Assembly: GCF_021531655.1 (NCBI RefSeq)
Contig: NZ_JADYUF010000054.1
Span: forward strand, 1-19,580
From: Leyella stercorea
GTDB lineage: Bacteria; Bacteroidota; Bacteroidia; Bacteroidales; Bacteroidaceae
Direction of reading: 5' to 3'
DNA length: 19,580 nucleotides
A program made the position numbers and the translations under genes. Within the stretch, counting starts at the first letter, position 1, and each line of letters starts with the position of its first letter. This document shows positions 8,193 to 14,952 of the stretch, piece by piece. The notes beneath the pieces were generated by a model. The model made no database searches and was not told the origin of the DNA. It saw only the letters and a program-made list of their open reading frames with translations.

Positions 8193-8208
8193 ACCTAAGT
8201 AAAAACCG

Positions 8209-8216
8209 TAAATTTG
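8209..8216 (+). promoter_or_regulatory. Candidate -7 promoter element for the GH92 gene
   Basis: TAAATTTG matches the TAnnTTTG -7 consensus and ends 20 bases before the ATG at 8237. No convincing TTG lies at the right distance upstream. The palindrome at 8172-8192 occupies that zone, which would suit an activator-dependent or operator-controlled promoter. Confidence 0.4.
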
Positions 8217-8236
8217 CAGTTACTAAATACCACACT

Positions 8237-10411
8237 ATGAATATAAAACATCTACTACGCATTGCAGCATTGTCGGCAGTATTGTTAGGCTTTACAATAC
8301 AAAATGCCCGTGCTGCCAACGACAATCTTACGCAATACGTCAACCAATACATCGGAACGGGAGGACACGGACATACCGTTATGGGCGCCAACGCTCCCTT
8401 CGGACTCGTCATCGTGGGTCCGACCGAGCCTCTGCGCGGATGGGACTGGACTTCGGGCTATCACTATAGCGACAACGAGATAATCGGATTCGGCCACATG
8501 CACCTCTCAGGTACGGGCATCGGATGCCTCGGCGACATCGCTTTGCTGCCCGTGAGCAACGCCAACCAGCGCTCCACATTCTTCACTCACGACAACGAGC
8601 GCATGCATCCCGGCTACTACTCGCTGCGACTCACCGACCCCGACGTGCTCGTCGAACTGACCGCCACGAAGCGTTGCGCCATGCACCGCTATACGTTCGG
8701 CAAGGGAGCCAAGGCTCAGCTGGCTCTCGACCTTGCCCAGTGCATAGGCTGGGACACTCCTACCGACTGCATGTTGTCGCAGGAGTCGCCCACACGACTT
8801 ATAGGCTATCGCCGCTCTACGGGTTGGGCAAAGGACCGCCGCATCTATTTTGCAATGGACTTTTCGCGCCCCGTACACGTCGAACGTGCCGACTCGATGT
8901 ACCGCGCACTCCTTACGTTCGACAATTCGGACAAGCCGCTGCTCGTCAAGGTGGCACTCTCGCCCGTCGAACCCGACAAAGCCAAGGCCAATATGAACGC
9001 CGAGATGCCGGGATGGGACTTCGACGCTGCCGTAAGCAAGGTTGACGACGAGTGGAACCGACAACTCTCGCGCATCAAGATCGAGACCAACGACAACACA
9101 CGACGCCGCATCTTCTACACAGCCATGTATCATCTCATGACTTCGTGCATGACGTTCAGCGATGTCGACGGCCAGTATCGCGGTGCTGACGGCAAGGTTC
9201 ATCGTGGCGACTTTGTCAATTACACCACGCTTTCACTTTGGGACACTTACCGTGCAGCCCATCCGCTCATGTCGTTCCTATTCCCCGACATGCAGCGCGA
9301 CTTCGTTCAGACATTCCTCAACATCTACCGACAGCAGGGACGATTGCCGGTGTGGCACCTTATGGGTGGCGAAACCGACTGCATGATAGGCAATCCGGGA
9401 GCCATAGTGCTCGCCGATCTCACGCTGAAGGGATTTGCCAAGGGCTACGAGAAGGAAGTGCTGGAGGCTATGAAGGCCACGCAGAGCATCGACATACGCA
9501 GCCTTGACGTGCTGAAGAAGTACGGCTACATTCCATGGGACAAGGTTCCTACCAACGAGACGGTTGCCAATGCGCTGGAATACTGCATCGCCGACGACGC
9601 TACGGCTAAGGTTGCAGCCATGCTCGGCAACGAAGCTGACCGCCAGTTCTTCTACAACCGCTCGCGCTCGTACTCGAAATACTTCGACCCAGCAACCGGT
9701 TTTCTGCGCGCTATAGGCACCGACGGCAAGTTCCGCACGCCGTTCAACCCCTTCAACGCAGAACATCGCTCCAACGACTACACCGAAGGCAACGCCTGGC
9801 AATACACGTTCCTCGTGCCGCACGACGTTCACGGACTCATCAGTCTGTTCGGTTCGGACAGCAAGTTCATGACCAAGCTCGACTCGTTGTTCATCGCCGA
9901 GGGTGATGCCGGAGCCAACGCGTCGCCCGACATGTCGGGTATGACGGGCCAGTACGCCCACGGCAACGAGCCGTCGCACCACGTTATATATATGTACAAC
10001 TACGCCGGACGTCCCGACAAGGCCGCTCCGCTGCTCCGCAAGATGCTAACAGAGATGTATCACGACCAGCCTGACGGACTATCGGGCAACGAAGACGTCG
10101 GTCAGATGTCGGCATGGTACATCACTTCGGCCCTTGGACTGTATCAGGTCGATCCCGTCGGCGGACGTTATGTCATCGGTTCTCCGTTGTTCGGGAAGGC
10201 TTCGGTAAGCGTAGGGGACGGCAAGACATTCACCGTCGTTGCACGCAACAACTCCGACCGCAACATCTACGTGCAGTCGGCACGCCTCAACGGACGCCCA
10301 TACAGCAAGTCGTACATCGACTACAAGGACATAACACGCGGCGGAACACTTGAACTCATCATGGGCGCAAAGCCCTCGAAGTGGGGAACAAAGCGTGCTG
10401 ACCGCCCATAA
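8237..10411 (+). CDS. Secreted GH92 family alpha-mannosidase
   Basis: A 724-residue calcium-dependent exo-alpha-mannosidase of glycoside hydrolase family 92, which trims alpha-mannose from N-glycans and related mannosides. Residues 1-26 form a signal peptide ending in ARA with no lipobox Cys, so a periplasmic location is likely. GH92 hallmarks are the N-terminal beta-domain motif GTGGHGHTVMGANAPFG with GFGHMHLSGTG, the LWDTYRAAHPL segment in the middle, GRLPVWHLMGGETDCMIG, HGNEPSHH (Glu578, a likely active-site acid), and LSGNEDVGQMSAWY (Asp620 in the expected catalytic-base loop). The length is normal. It stands alone with its own promoter region and is followed 76 bases later by the amino-sugar fusion gene. 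The exact linkage specificity (alpha-1,2, 1,3 or other) cannot be read from the sequence. Confidence 0.93.
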   Translation: MNIKHLLRIAALSAVLLGFTIQNARAANDNLTQYVNQYIGTGGHGHTVMGANAPFGLVIVGPTEPLRGWDWTSGYHYSDNEIIGFGHMHLSGTGIGCLGDIALLPVSNANQRSTFFTHDNERMHPGYYSLRLTDPDVLVELTATKRCAMHRYTFGKGAKAQLALDLAQCIGWDTPTDCMLSQESPTRLIGYRRSTGWAKDRRIYFAMDFSRPVHVERADSMYRALLTFDNSDKPLLVKVALSPVEPDKAKANMNAEMPGWDFDAAVSKVDDEWNRQLSRIKIETNDNTRRRIFYTAMYHLMTSCMTFSDVDGQYRGADGKVHRGDFVNYTTLSLWDTYRAAHPLMSFLFPDMQRDFVQTFLNIYRQQGRLPVWHLMGGETDCMIGNPGAIVLADLTLKGFAKGYEKEVLEAMKATQSIDIRSLDVLKKYGYIPWDKVPTNETVANALEYCIADDATAKVAAMLGNEADRQFFYNRSRSYSKYFDPATGFLRAIGTDGKFRTPFNPFNAEHRSNDYTEGNAWQYTFLVPHDVHGLISLFGSDSKFMTKLDSLFIAEGDAGANASPDMSGMTGQYAHGNEPSHHVIYMYNYAGRPDKAAPLLRKMLTEMYHDQPDGLSGNEDVGQMSAWYITSALGLYQVDPVGGRYVIGSPLFGKASVSVGDGKTFTVVARNNSDRNIYVQSARLNGRPYSKSYIDYKDITRGGTLELIMGAKPSKWGTKRADRP

Positions 10412-10456
10412 ACGAGCGGATGCCGCTCGCTACAAGAGCGATTGTCCGCCCATAAA
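10402..10456. repeat. Direct repeat and hairpin overlapping the GH92 stop
   Basis: The 11-base sequence ccgcccataaa occurs at 10402-10412, containing the GH92 stop codon, and again at 10446-10456. Between them is a hairpin with CGAGCGG/CCGCTCG stems (10413-10429, three-base loop). It could act as a transcript 3' structure or be a small dispersed repeat inserted at the gene end. No U-tract follows, so read-through into the next gene is possible. Confidence 0.55.
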
Positions 10457-10487
10457 AACAGCAATCATAAATCTAATTTCTACTGTT

Positions 10488-12476
10488 ATGAATCTTCATT
10501 TAAGTTCACAGATTGTACTTAACAAAGTACCCGAGCAATACTACCGCCCTCGTACGGCAGTTGAACGTTCGGAAATGACACGTTGCGAGAAAATCTTTAC
10601 CGATGTATACCCGAAAATCGAGGAGGGCGTAAAGGTAATAGCCGACGCTGTAGAGAAGGAAATCAAGCGTTCAAAACAAGCCGGCAAGAAGTGCGTTCTG
10701 GCTCTCGGCACAGGTCTGTCGCTCACTCCTATCTATCAGGAACTGGTGCGTCGGCACAAGGAAGAGGGCTTGAGCTTCGACAATGTTGTGGTGTTCAACG
10801 CCTACGAATACTTCCCTCTCAACGCCGACAGCAAGCATAGTGCAATCGGACAATTGCGCGAACGCCTTCTCGACCACATAGATATCAAGGCTGAGAACAT
10901 CCATACTCCCGACGGATACATTGCCCAGGACGACGTATATGAGCATTGCCGCACCTACGAACAGCTCATTGCAGCCGAGGGAGGCATCGATATCGCCATG
11001 CTCGGAATAGGCCGTATGGGCAATATTGCATGTAACGAGCCTGGCTCGCACATCTCTTCTACAAGCCGACTGATACTCATCGACCAGATGTCGCGCGACG
11101 AAATGACCAACAGTTTCGGCACTCTTGAGCAGGTTCCGCCGTGCTCTATCACCATGGGCATACAAACATTGCTCTCAGCACATAAGCTTTTCCTCACCGC
11201 ATGGGGCGAAGAGAAGGCTGATATCGTGCAGAAAATCATCGAGGGCGAAATTACAGATGCCATCCCGGCTACATACGTCCAGACTCACAACGATGCCAAA
11301 CTCATCTGCGATCTGGCTGCCGCCAGCAAGCTGACACGCATCATCCACCCATGGCTCGTCACCAATTGCGAGTGGAACGACAAGACTATTCGTGCCGCTG
11401 TGGTTTGGCTTTGCCAGCTGTTGGACAAGCCTATCCTTAAGCTTACTAACAAAGACTACAACGAGAACGGTCTGTCTGACCTGCTGGCACGCTTCGGTTC
11501 TGCCTACAACTGCAACATCAAGATATTCAACGACCTCCAGCACACCATTACTGGTTGGCCCGGCGGCAAGCCAAACGCCGACGACACCAACCGTCCGGAG
11601 CGTGCAATGCCTGCCCAGAAGCGCGTAATCGTGTTCTCGCCCCACCCCGACGACGACGTAATATCAATGGGTGGAACCATACGCCGACTCGTTCAGCAGA
11701 ACCACGACATTCATATCGCATACGAGACATCAGGCAACATCGCTGTTGGCGACGAAGAAGTGACACGCTTCATGCACTTCGTCAACGGCTTCAACCAGAT
11801 ATTCTGCGACAGCAAGGATGAAGTAATAAAGAACATGTATACCGAAATCAAGCAGTTCTTCAAGAACAAACGCGCGTCGGATATGGACACCGAGGCTGTA
11901 CGCAAGATTAAAGGACTCATCCGTAGAGGCGAAGCTCGCACCGCATGCACCTACAACGGCATACCACTCTCGCAGGTTCACTTCCTCGACCTGCCCTTCT
12001 ACGAGTCGGGCAAGATTGAGAAGCTGCCTATGACTGAGAAGGACGTGGAGATAGTACGCGAACTGTTGCAGCAGGTTAAGCCTCATCAGATATACGTAGC
12101 GGGCGATCTTGCCGACCCGCACGGCACCCACCGCAAGTGTACCGATGCCGTTCTGGCAGCGCTCGACCTCGAAAAGCAGGCCGGAGCCAAGTGGATTGAC
12201 AACTGCCGCGTATGGATGTATCGTGGAGCTTGGGCTGAATGGGAAATCGAGAACATCGAGATGTGCGTACCAATGTCGCCCGAGGAGCTTCGTGCAAAGC
12301 GCAACAGCATCCTCAAACATTCGTCGCAGATGGAGAGCGCACCGTTCCTCGGCAACGACGAACGACTCTTCTGGCAGCGTGCCGAAGACCGCAACCACGC
12401 TACAGCCGAACTCTATCACAGTCTGGGACTGGCTTGCTACGAGGCGATGGAGGCATTCGTACGATACAATCCGTAG
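10488..12476 (+). CDS. Two-domain protein: NagB-like domain fused to a PIG-L/LmbE deacetylase domain
   Basis: A 662-residue cytoplasmic fusion of the Bacteroidetes glucosamine-6-phosphate deaminase-like type. I use the ATG at 10488; the in-frame start at 10350 would overlap GH92 and adds unrelated sequence. Residues of about 30-290 resemble NagB (LGTGLSLTPIYQELVRRH, VVVFNAYEYFPL, GIGRMGNIACNEPGS). Compared with E. coli NagB, the base Asp72 aligns with Tyr106, Asp141 with Met177 and His143 with Asn179, while Glu148 is kept as Glu184, so the classical deaminase reaction is doubtful. Residues of about 378-650 form the PIG-L/LmbE zinc deacetylase domain, with HPDDD at 386-390 and DPHGTH at 543-548. 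A role in amino-sugar metabolism, for example N-deacetylation or sensing of a sugar phosphate, is inference. Databases usually name it glucosamine-6-phosphate deaminase. Confidence 0.85.
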   Translation: MNLHLSSQIVLNKVPEQYYRPRTAVERSEMTRCEKIFTDVYPKIEEGVKVIADAVEKEIKRSKQAGKKCVLALGTGLSLTPIYQELVRRHKEEGLSFDNVVVFNAYEYFPLNADSKHSAIGQLRERLLDHIDIKAENIHTPDGYIAQDDVYEHCRTYEQLIAAEGGIDIAMLGIGRMGNIACNEPGSHISSTSRLILIDQMSRDEMTNSFGTLEQVPPCSITMGIQTLLSAHKLFLTAWGEEKADIVQKIIEGEITDAIPATYVQTHNDAKLICDLAAASKLTRIIHPWLVTNCEWNDKTIRAAVVWLCQLLDKPILKLTNKDYNENGLSDLLARFGSAYNCNIKIFNDLQHTITGWPGGKPNADDTNRPERAMPAQKRVIVFSPHPDDDVISMGGTIRRLVQQNHDIHIAYETSGNIAVGDEEVTRFMHFVNGFNQIFCDSKDEVIKNMYTEIKQFFKNKRASDMDTEAVRKIKGLIRRGEARTACTYNGIPLSQVHFLDLPFYESGKIEKLPMTEKDVEIVRELLQQVKPHQIYVAGDLADPHGTHRKCTDAVLAALDLEKQAGAKWIDNCRVWMYRGAWAEWEIENIEMCVPMSPEELRAKRNSILKHSSQMESAPFLGNDERLFWQRAEDRNHATAELYHSLGLACYEAMEAFVRYNP

Positions 12477-12512
12477 GACTAATCATTCAAATTTGTATCC
12501 ACATAACTTTGC

Positions 12513-12548
12513 AAGGAGGATTGGACGTGAGTCCGGTCCTCCTTTTTT
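12513..12548 (+). terminator. Rho-independent terminator of the NagB-like/PIG-L gene
   Basis: AAGGAGGATTGGAC (12513-12526) and GTCCGGTCCTCCTT (12531-12544) form a 14-bp stem with two G-U pairs and a GTGA tetraloop, ending in six T. It lies 36 bases after the stop codon at 12476. This is the clearest intrinsic terminator in the window. Confidence 0.85.
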
Positions 12549-12555
12549 CGTACAT

Positions 12556-12594
12556 CAAAAGGGCTACTTTTGAAATTCAACGAAGTCATTTTTC
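12556..12594. repeat. Single and decayed copy of the 17-bp palindrome
   Basis: The stretch 12556-12572 reads CAAAAGGGCTACTTTTG, a clear member of the 17-base palindrome family of the arrays at 5042 and 17223. Exactly 22 bases later, from 12578, a degenerate second unit (caacgaagtcatttttc) can be seen. It lies just behind the terminator at 12513-12548. Confidence 0.6.
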
Positions 12595-12614
12595 TGTATG
12601 TAAGATAGTTTGTG

Positions 12615-12622
12615 TACCTTTG
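12615..12622 (+). promoter_or_regulatory. Candidate -7 promoter element for the DUF4250-MATE unit
   Basis: TACCTTTG followed by C is an exact and typical Bacteroidales -7 element, 44 bases before the ATG at 12667. The -33 region is only a T-rich tract. It follows directly after the terminator of the upstream gene, as expected for a new transcription unit. Confidence 0.55.
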
Positions 12623-12666
12623 CACCCAGTATTAAGGATAATGAACAAATAATTTTTTTTCAAATC

Positions 12667-12846
12667 ATGCTTGACTTACCCAAAGACCCGATGATGCTCT
12701 TCAGCGTCATCAATATGCGTCTGCGCGACATCTATCCGTCGCTCGACGCTCTGTGCGACGACCTCCACGTTGACAAGAAAGAAATCATCGACCGCCTGGC
12801 TGCCGCTGGATTCGAGTACAACGAACAACAGAACAAATTCTGGTAA
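12667..12846 (+). CDS. DUF4250 domain protein
   Basis: A 59-residue protein that is one complete DUF4250 domain: LPKDPMMLFSVINMRLRD at residues 3-20, LDALCDDLHVD at 25-35, then IIDRLAAAGFEYNEQQNKF near the end. I start at the ATG at 12667 because upstream in-frame residues are leader sequence containing the promoter. The fold looks like a small helical, helix-turn-helix-like unit (SLDALCDDLHVDKKEIIDRLAAAG as two helices, paraphrased from the pattern), but DNA binding is not shown and the family function is unknown. Its TAA overlaps the ATG of the MATE gene by one base, so the two are likely translationally coupled. Confidence 0.85.
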   Translation: MLDLPKDPMMLFSVINMRLRDIYPSLDALCDDLHVDKKEIIDRLAAAGFEYNEQQNKFW

Positions 12847-14186
12847 TGACTTCACAGTACAACAACCACTACCGCACGCTGCTATCCATTGGCATTCCTA
12901 TCATGATAGGACAGCTTGGAATGATTATTCTCAGTTTTGCCGACACCATGATGGTGGGCCACCATAGCACCAGCGAACTGGGTGCTGCCTCGTTCGTCAA
13001 CAACATCATGAACCTCGTAATAATCACCGGTACGGGATTCTCTTACGGCCTTACGCCTATCGTGGGCGGTCTGTTCGGGCGCAAGCAGTTGCCCGAAGCG
13101 GGTCAGGCTTTGCGTTGCTCGCTGCTCGCCAACACTATGGCAGCGGTGATAATGATGGCTGCCTTGACCATACTTTACTTCAATCTTGCCAACATAGGAC
13201 AACCCGACGAACTCCTACCCTACATGCGGCCCTACTACTTGGTGCTGCTTGCGTCGCTGCCATTTGTCATGCTGTTCAACGCTTTCAAGCAATTCACCGA
13301 CAGTATCACCGAAACGCGCACGTCGATGTGGATACTCCTGTCGGGCAATCTGCTCAACATCATCGGCAACTACATATTGATATACGGCAAGATGGGGGTT
13401 CCCGAGATGGGAGTTGTGGGTGCCGGCGTGTCAACTCTTATCTCCCGTATAGTCATGGTGGGCATATTCCTCGCTGTATTCCTCTGCAAGCGCAGTATGA
13501 AACAATATCGCGAGGGATTCTTCAGTCTTGGTTGGTCGCGCCAACTGGTGCGCCGTCTGACTACGCTCGGAACTCCGATTGCGCTCGAAATGGGTATGGA
13601 GACAGCCTCGTTCTCGCTGTCTATCATCATGGTGGGATGGCTTGGCACCATTGCTTTGGCTTCGCATCAGGTGATGTCCACCATATCTCAGTTTACGTTT
13701 ATGGTGTACTACGGACTCGGTGCAGCCGTGGCTGTGCGCACAAGCTACTTCCACGGCCAGGGCGACACGACTAACACGCGCCACGTAGTGACCGCCGGAC
13801 TGCGTCTGATGGTGATGCTTGAGATTCTGTTGGGAGGCATAATATTCCTCCTGCGTAAGGATATAGGCTCGTGGTTTACCGATTCTGCCGAGGTGTCGGC
13901 ATCGGTATTGACGCTCATGCTGCCCTTCTTCATCTATCAGTTTGGCGACGGCTTGCAGATAAACTACGCCAACGCGCTGCGCGGAATAGCCGACGTGAAG
14001 CCGCTTATGGTGATTGCCTTCATAGCCTTCTTCGTCATTTCGCTGCCCGTAGGCTATCTGTGCGGATTCGTAATGGGCTACGGACTCGTTGGCGTATGGA
14101 TGGCGTTCCCCTTCGGACTGACAAGTGCAGGCATCATGATGTGGTGGCGTTTCAGAAAAATGATAAACCTTGCCAACCGCCAATAA
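12846..14186 (+). CDS. MATE family multidrug/cation efflux transporter
   Basis: A 446-residue inner-membrane protein with about twelve hydrophobic segments, the normal size for MATE exporters that expel cationic drugs or metabolites using a Na+ or H+ gradient. Family features are LSIGIPIMIGQLGMIILSFADTMMVG written across residues 13-38 (key part FADTMMVG, 31-38), TGFSYGLTPIVGGLFGRKQ, the central PYYLVLLASLPF region, and in the second half LGTPIALEMGMETASFS and GLGAAVAVRTSYFHGQG. The start ATG lies in TAATG, overlapping the DUF4250 stop by one base. Substrate unknown. No other gene follows on this strand; the next gene is convergent. Confidence 0.92.
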   Translation: MTSQYNNHYRTLLSIGIPIMIGQLGMIILSFADTMMVGHHSTSELGAASFVNNIMNLVIITGTGFSYGLTPIVGGLFGRKQLPEAGQALRCSLLANTMAAVIMMAALTILYFNLANIGQPDELLPYMRPYYLVLLASLPFVMLFNAFKQFTDSITETRTSMWILLSGNLLNIIGNYILIYGKMGVPEMGVVGAGVSTLISRIVMVGIFLAVFLCKRSMKQYREGFFSLGWSRQLVRRLTTLGTPIALEMGMETASFSLSIIMVGWLGTIALASHQVMSTISQFTFMVYYGLGAAVAVRTSYFHGQGDTTNTRHVVTAGLRLMVMLEILLGGIIFLLRKDIGSWFTDSAEVSASVLTLMLPFFIYQFGDGLQINYANALRGIADVKPLMVIAFIAFFVISLPVGYLCGFVMGYGLVGVWMAFPFGLTSAGIMMWWRFRKMINLANRQ

Positions 14187-14252
14187 TACACCTTATATAT
14201 ATAATAGGATTCACATTATATATATAATCAATACACCTTATATATATAATAG
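14185..14252. repeat. AT-rich tandem repeat, three 22-23 bp units
   Basis: An exact 23-base unit (aatacacc followed by ttatatatataatag) occurs at 14185-14207 and 14230-14252. Between them, 14208-14229 is a related unit with gattcaca at its head. The first copy overlaps the stop codon of the MATE gene. The TATATA cores make the tract easy to melt. It separates the convergent MATE and aat genes. Confidence 0.8.
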
Positions 14253-14264
14253 CAACAAATGTAG

Positions 14265-14302
14265 ATATGGATATAATCAGTCGCGGCTGATTATATCCAT
14301 AT
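14265..14302. terminator. Perfect 16-bp stem-loop overlapping the end of aat
   Basis: ATATGGATATAATCAG (14265-14280) and its exact reverse complement (14287-14302) flank a six-base loop tcgcgg. The right arm codes for the last residues of Aat and the stop codon lies in the left arm. Between convergent genes this fits a bidirectional terminator. No strong U-tract follows on either strand, so the terminator call is tentative although the inverted repeat is certain. Confidence 0.5.
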
Positions 14303-14927
14303 ATTCTTTATAGGAAATGTAGCGGCCGCCCATCGACTTGAGGTGAGGAGTCTCAAACTGGCAGTCGATTATCGAGCCGCCATGTTCACGCATGAAGTCG
14401 GCAAGGTATATCAATGCCACCTTGCTGGCATTGGGCACGAGCGAGAACATGCTCTCGCCGAAGAATGCGCGTCCAATTGTCACGCCATAAAGTCCGCCCA
14501 CCAGTCTGCCGTCCTGCCACACCTCCACGCTCTGCGCGAAACCCTGGCGATGCAATTCGGTATAGGCGCGTATGATTTCGTCGCCCAACCACGCACCGGC
14601 ATGCACGTTGCGACCGCCGGCAGCGGCACATCCGTTTATAACTCCGTCGAAACACTCGCCCATCGACACCTCAAACACTCCCTTATTCATCAGCGTGCGC
14701 ATAGAGTGTGACACGTGTATCTCGTCGGGAAAGATAACGAAGCGCTGCTGCGGACAATACCACAGCGGCTCCTTCTCGTCGCGAAACGAGTACCACGGGA
14801 ATATGCCGTAGCTGTAAGCCAGCAGCAGGCGGTCGACACTAAGGTCGCCGCCGACACACAAAAGTCCGTCGGGCTCCACGTCGACGGGGCGCGGAAATAT
14901 CAGTTCTTTACCTATTCTGTAAATCAT
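14277..14927 (-). CDS. aat: Leucyl/phenylalanyl-tRNA--protein transferase
   Basis: A 216-residue cytoplasmic transferase that moves Leu or Phe from its tRNA onto proteins with N-terminal Arg or Lys, creating primary N-degrons for ClpS-ClpAP. The length is normal. Diagnostic motifs are FPRPVDVEPDGLLCVGGDL (residues 10-28), LLLAYSYGIFPWYS (about 35-48), the PLWYCPQQRFVIFP segment, and GLYGVTIGRAFFGESMFS in the catalytic half, followed by FMREHGGSIIDCQF. The ATG at 14927 gives the expected N-terminus. It lies 25 bases after clpA on the same strand and is the last gene of the clpS-clpA-aat group. Its last codons overlap a perfect inverted repeat. Confidence 0.95.
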   Translation of the reverse strand: MIYRIGKELIFPRPVDVEPDGLLCVGGDLSVDRLLLAYSYGIFPWYSFRDEKEPLWYCPQQRFVIFPDEIHVSHSMRTLMNKGVFEVSMGECFDGVINGCAAAGGRNVHAGAWLGDEIIRAYTELHRQGFAQSVEVWQDGRLVGGLYGVTIGRAFFGESMFSLVPNASKVALIYLADFMREHGGSIIDCQFETPHLKSMGGRYISYKEYMDIISRD

Positions 14928-14952
14928 TTCTTATTTGTGACGAGTTGACGAG

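Noticed and set aside
10350..10487. Longer N-terminus for the NagB-like/PIG-L protein
   Set aside because: It would overlap the end of GH92 and a hairpin repeat. The family-like sequence begins at the ATG at 10488.
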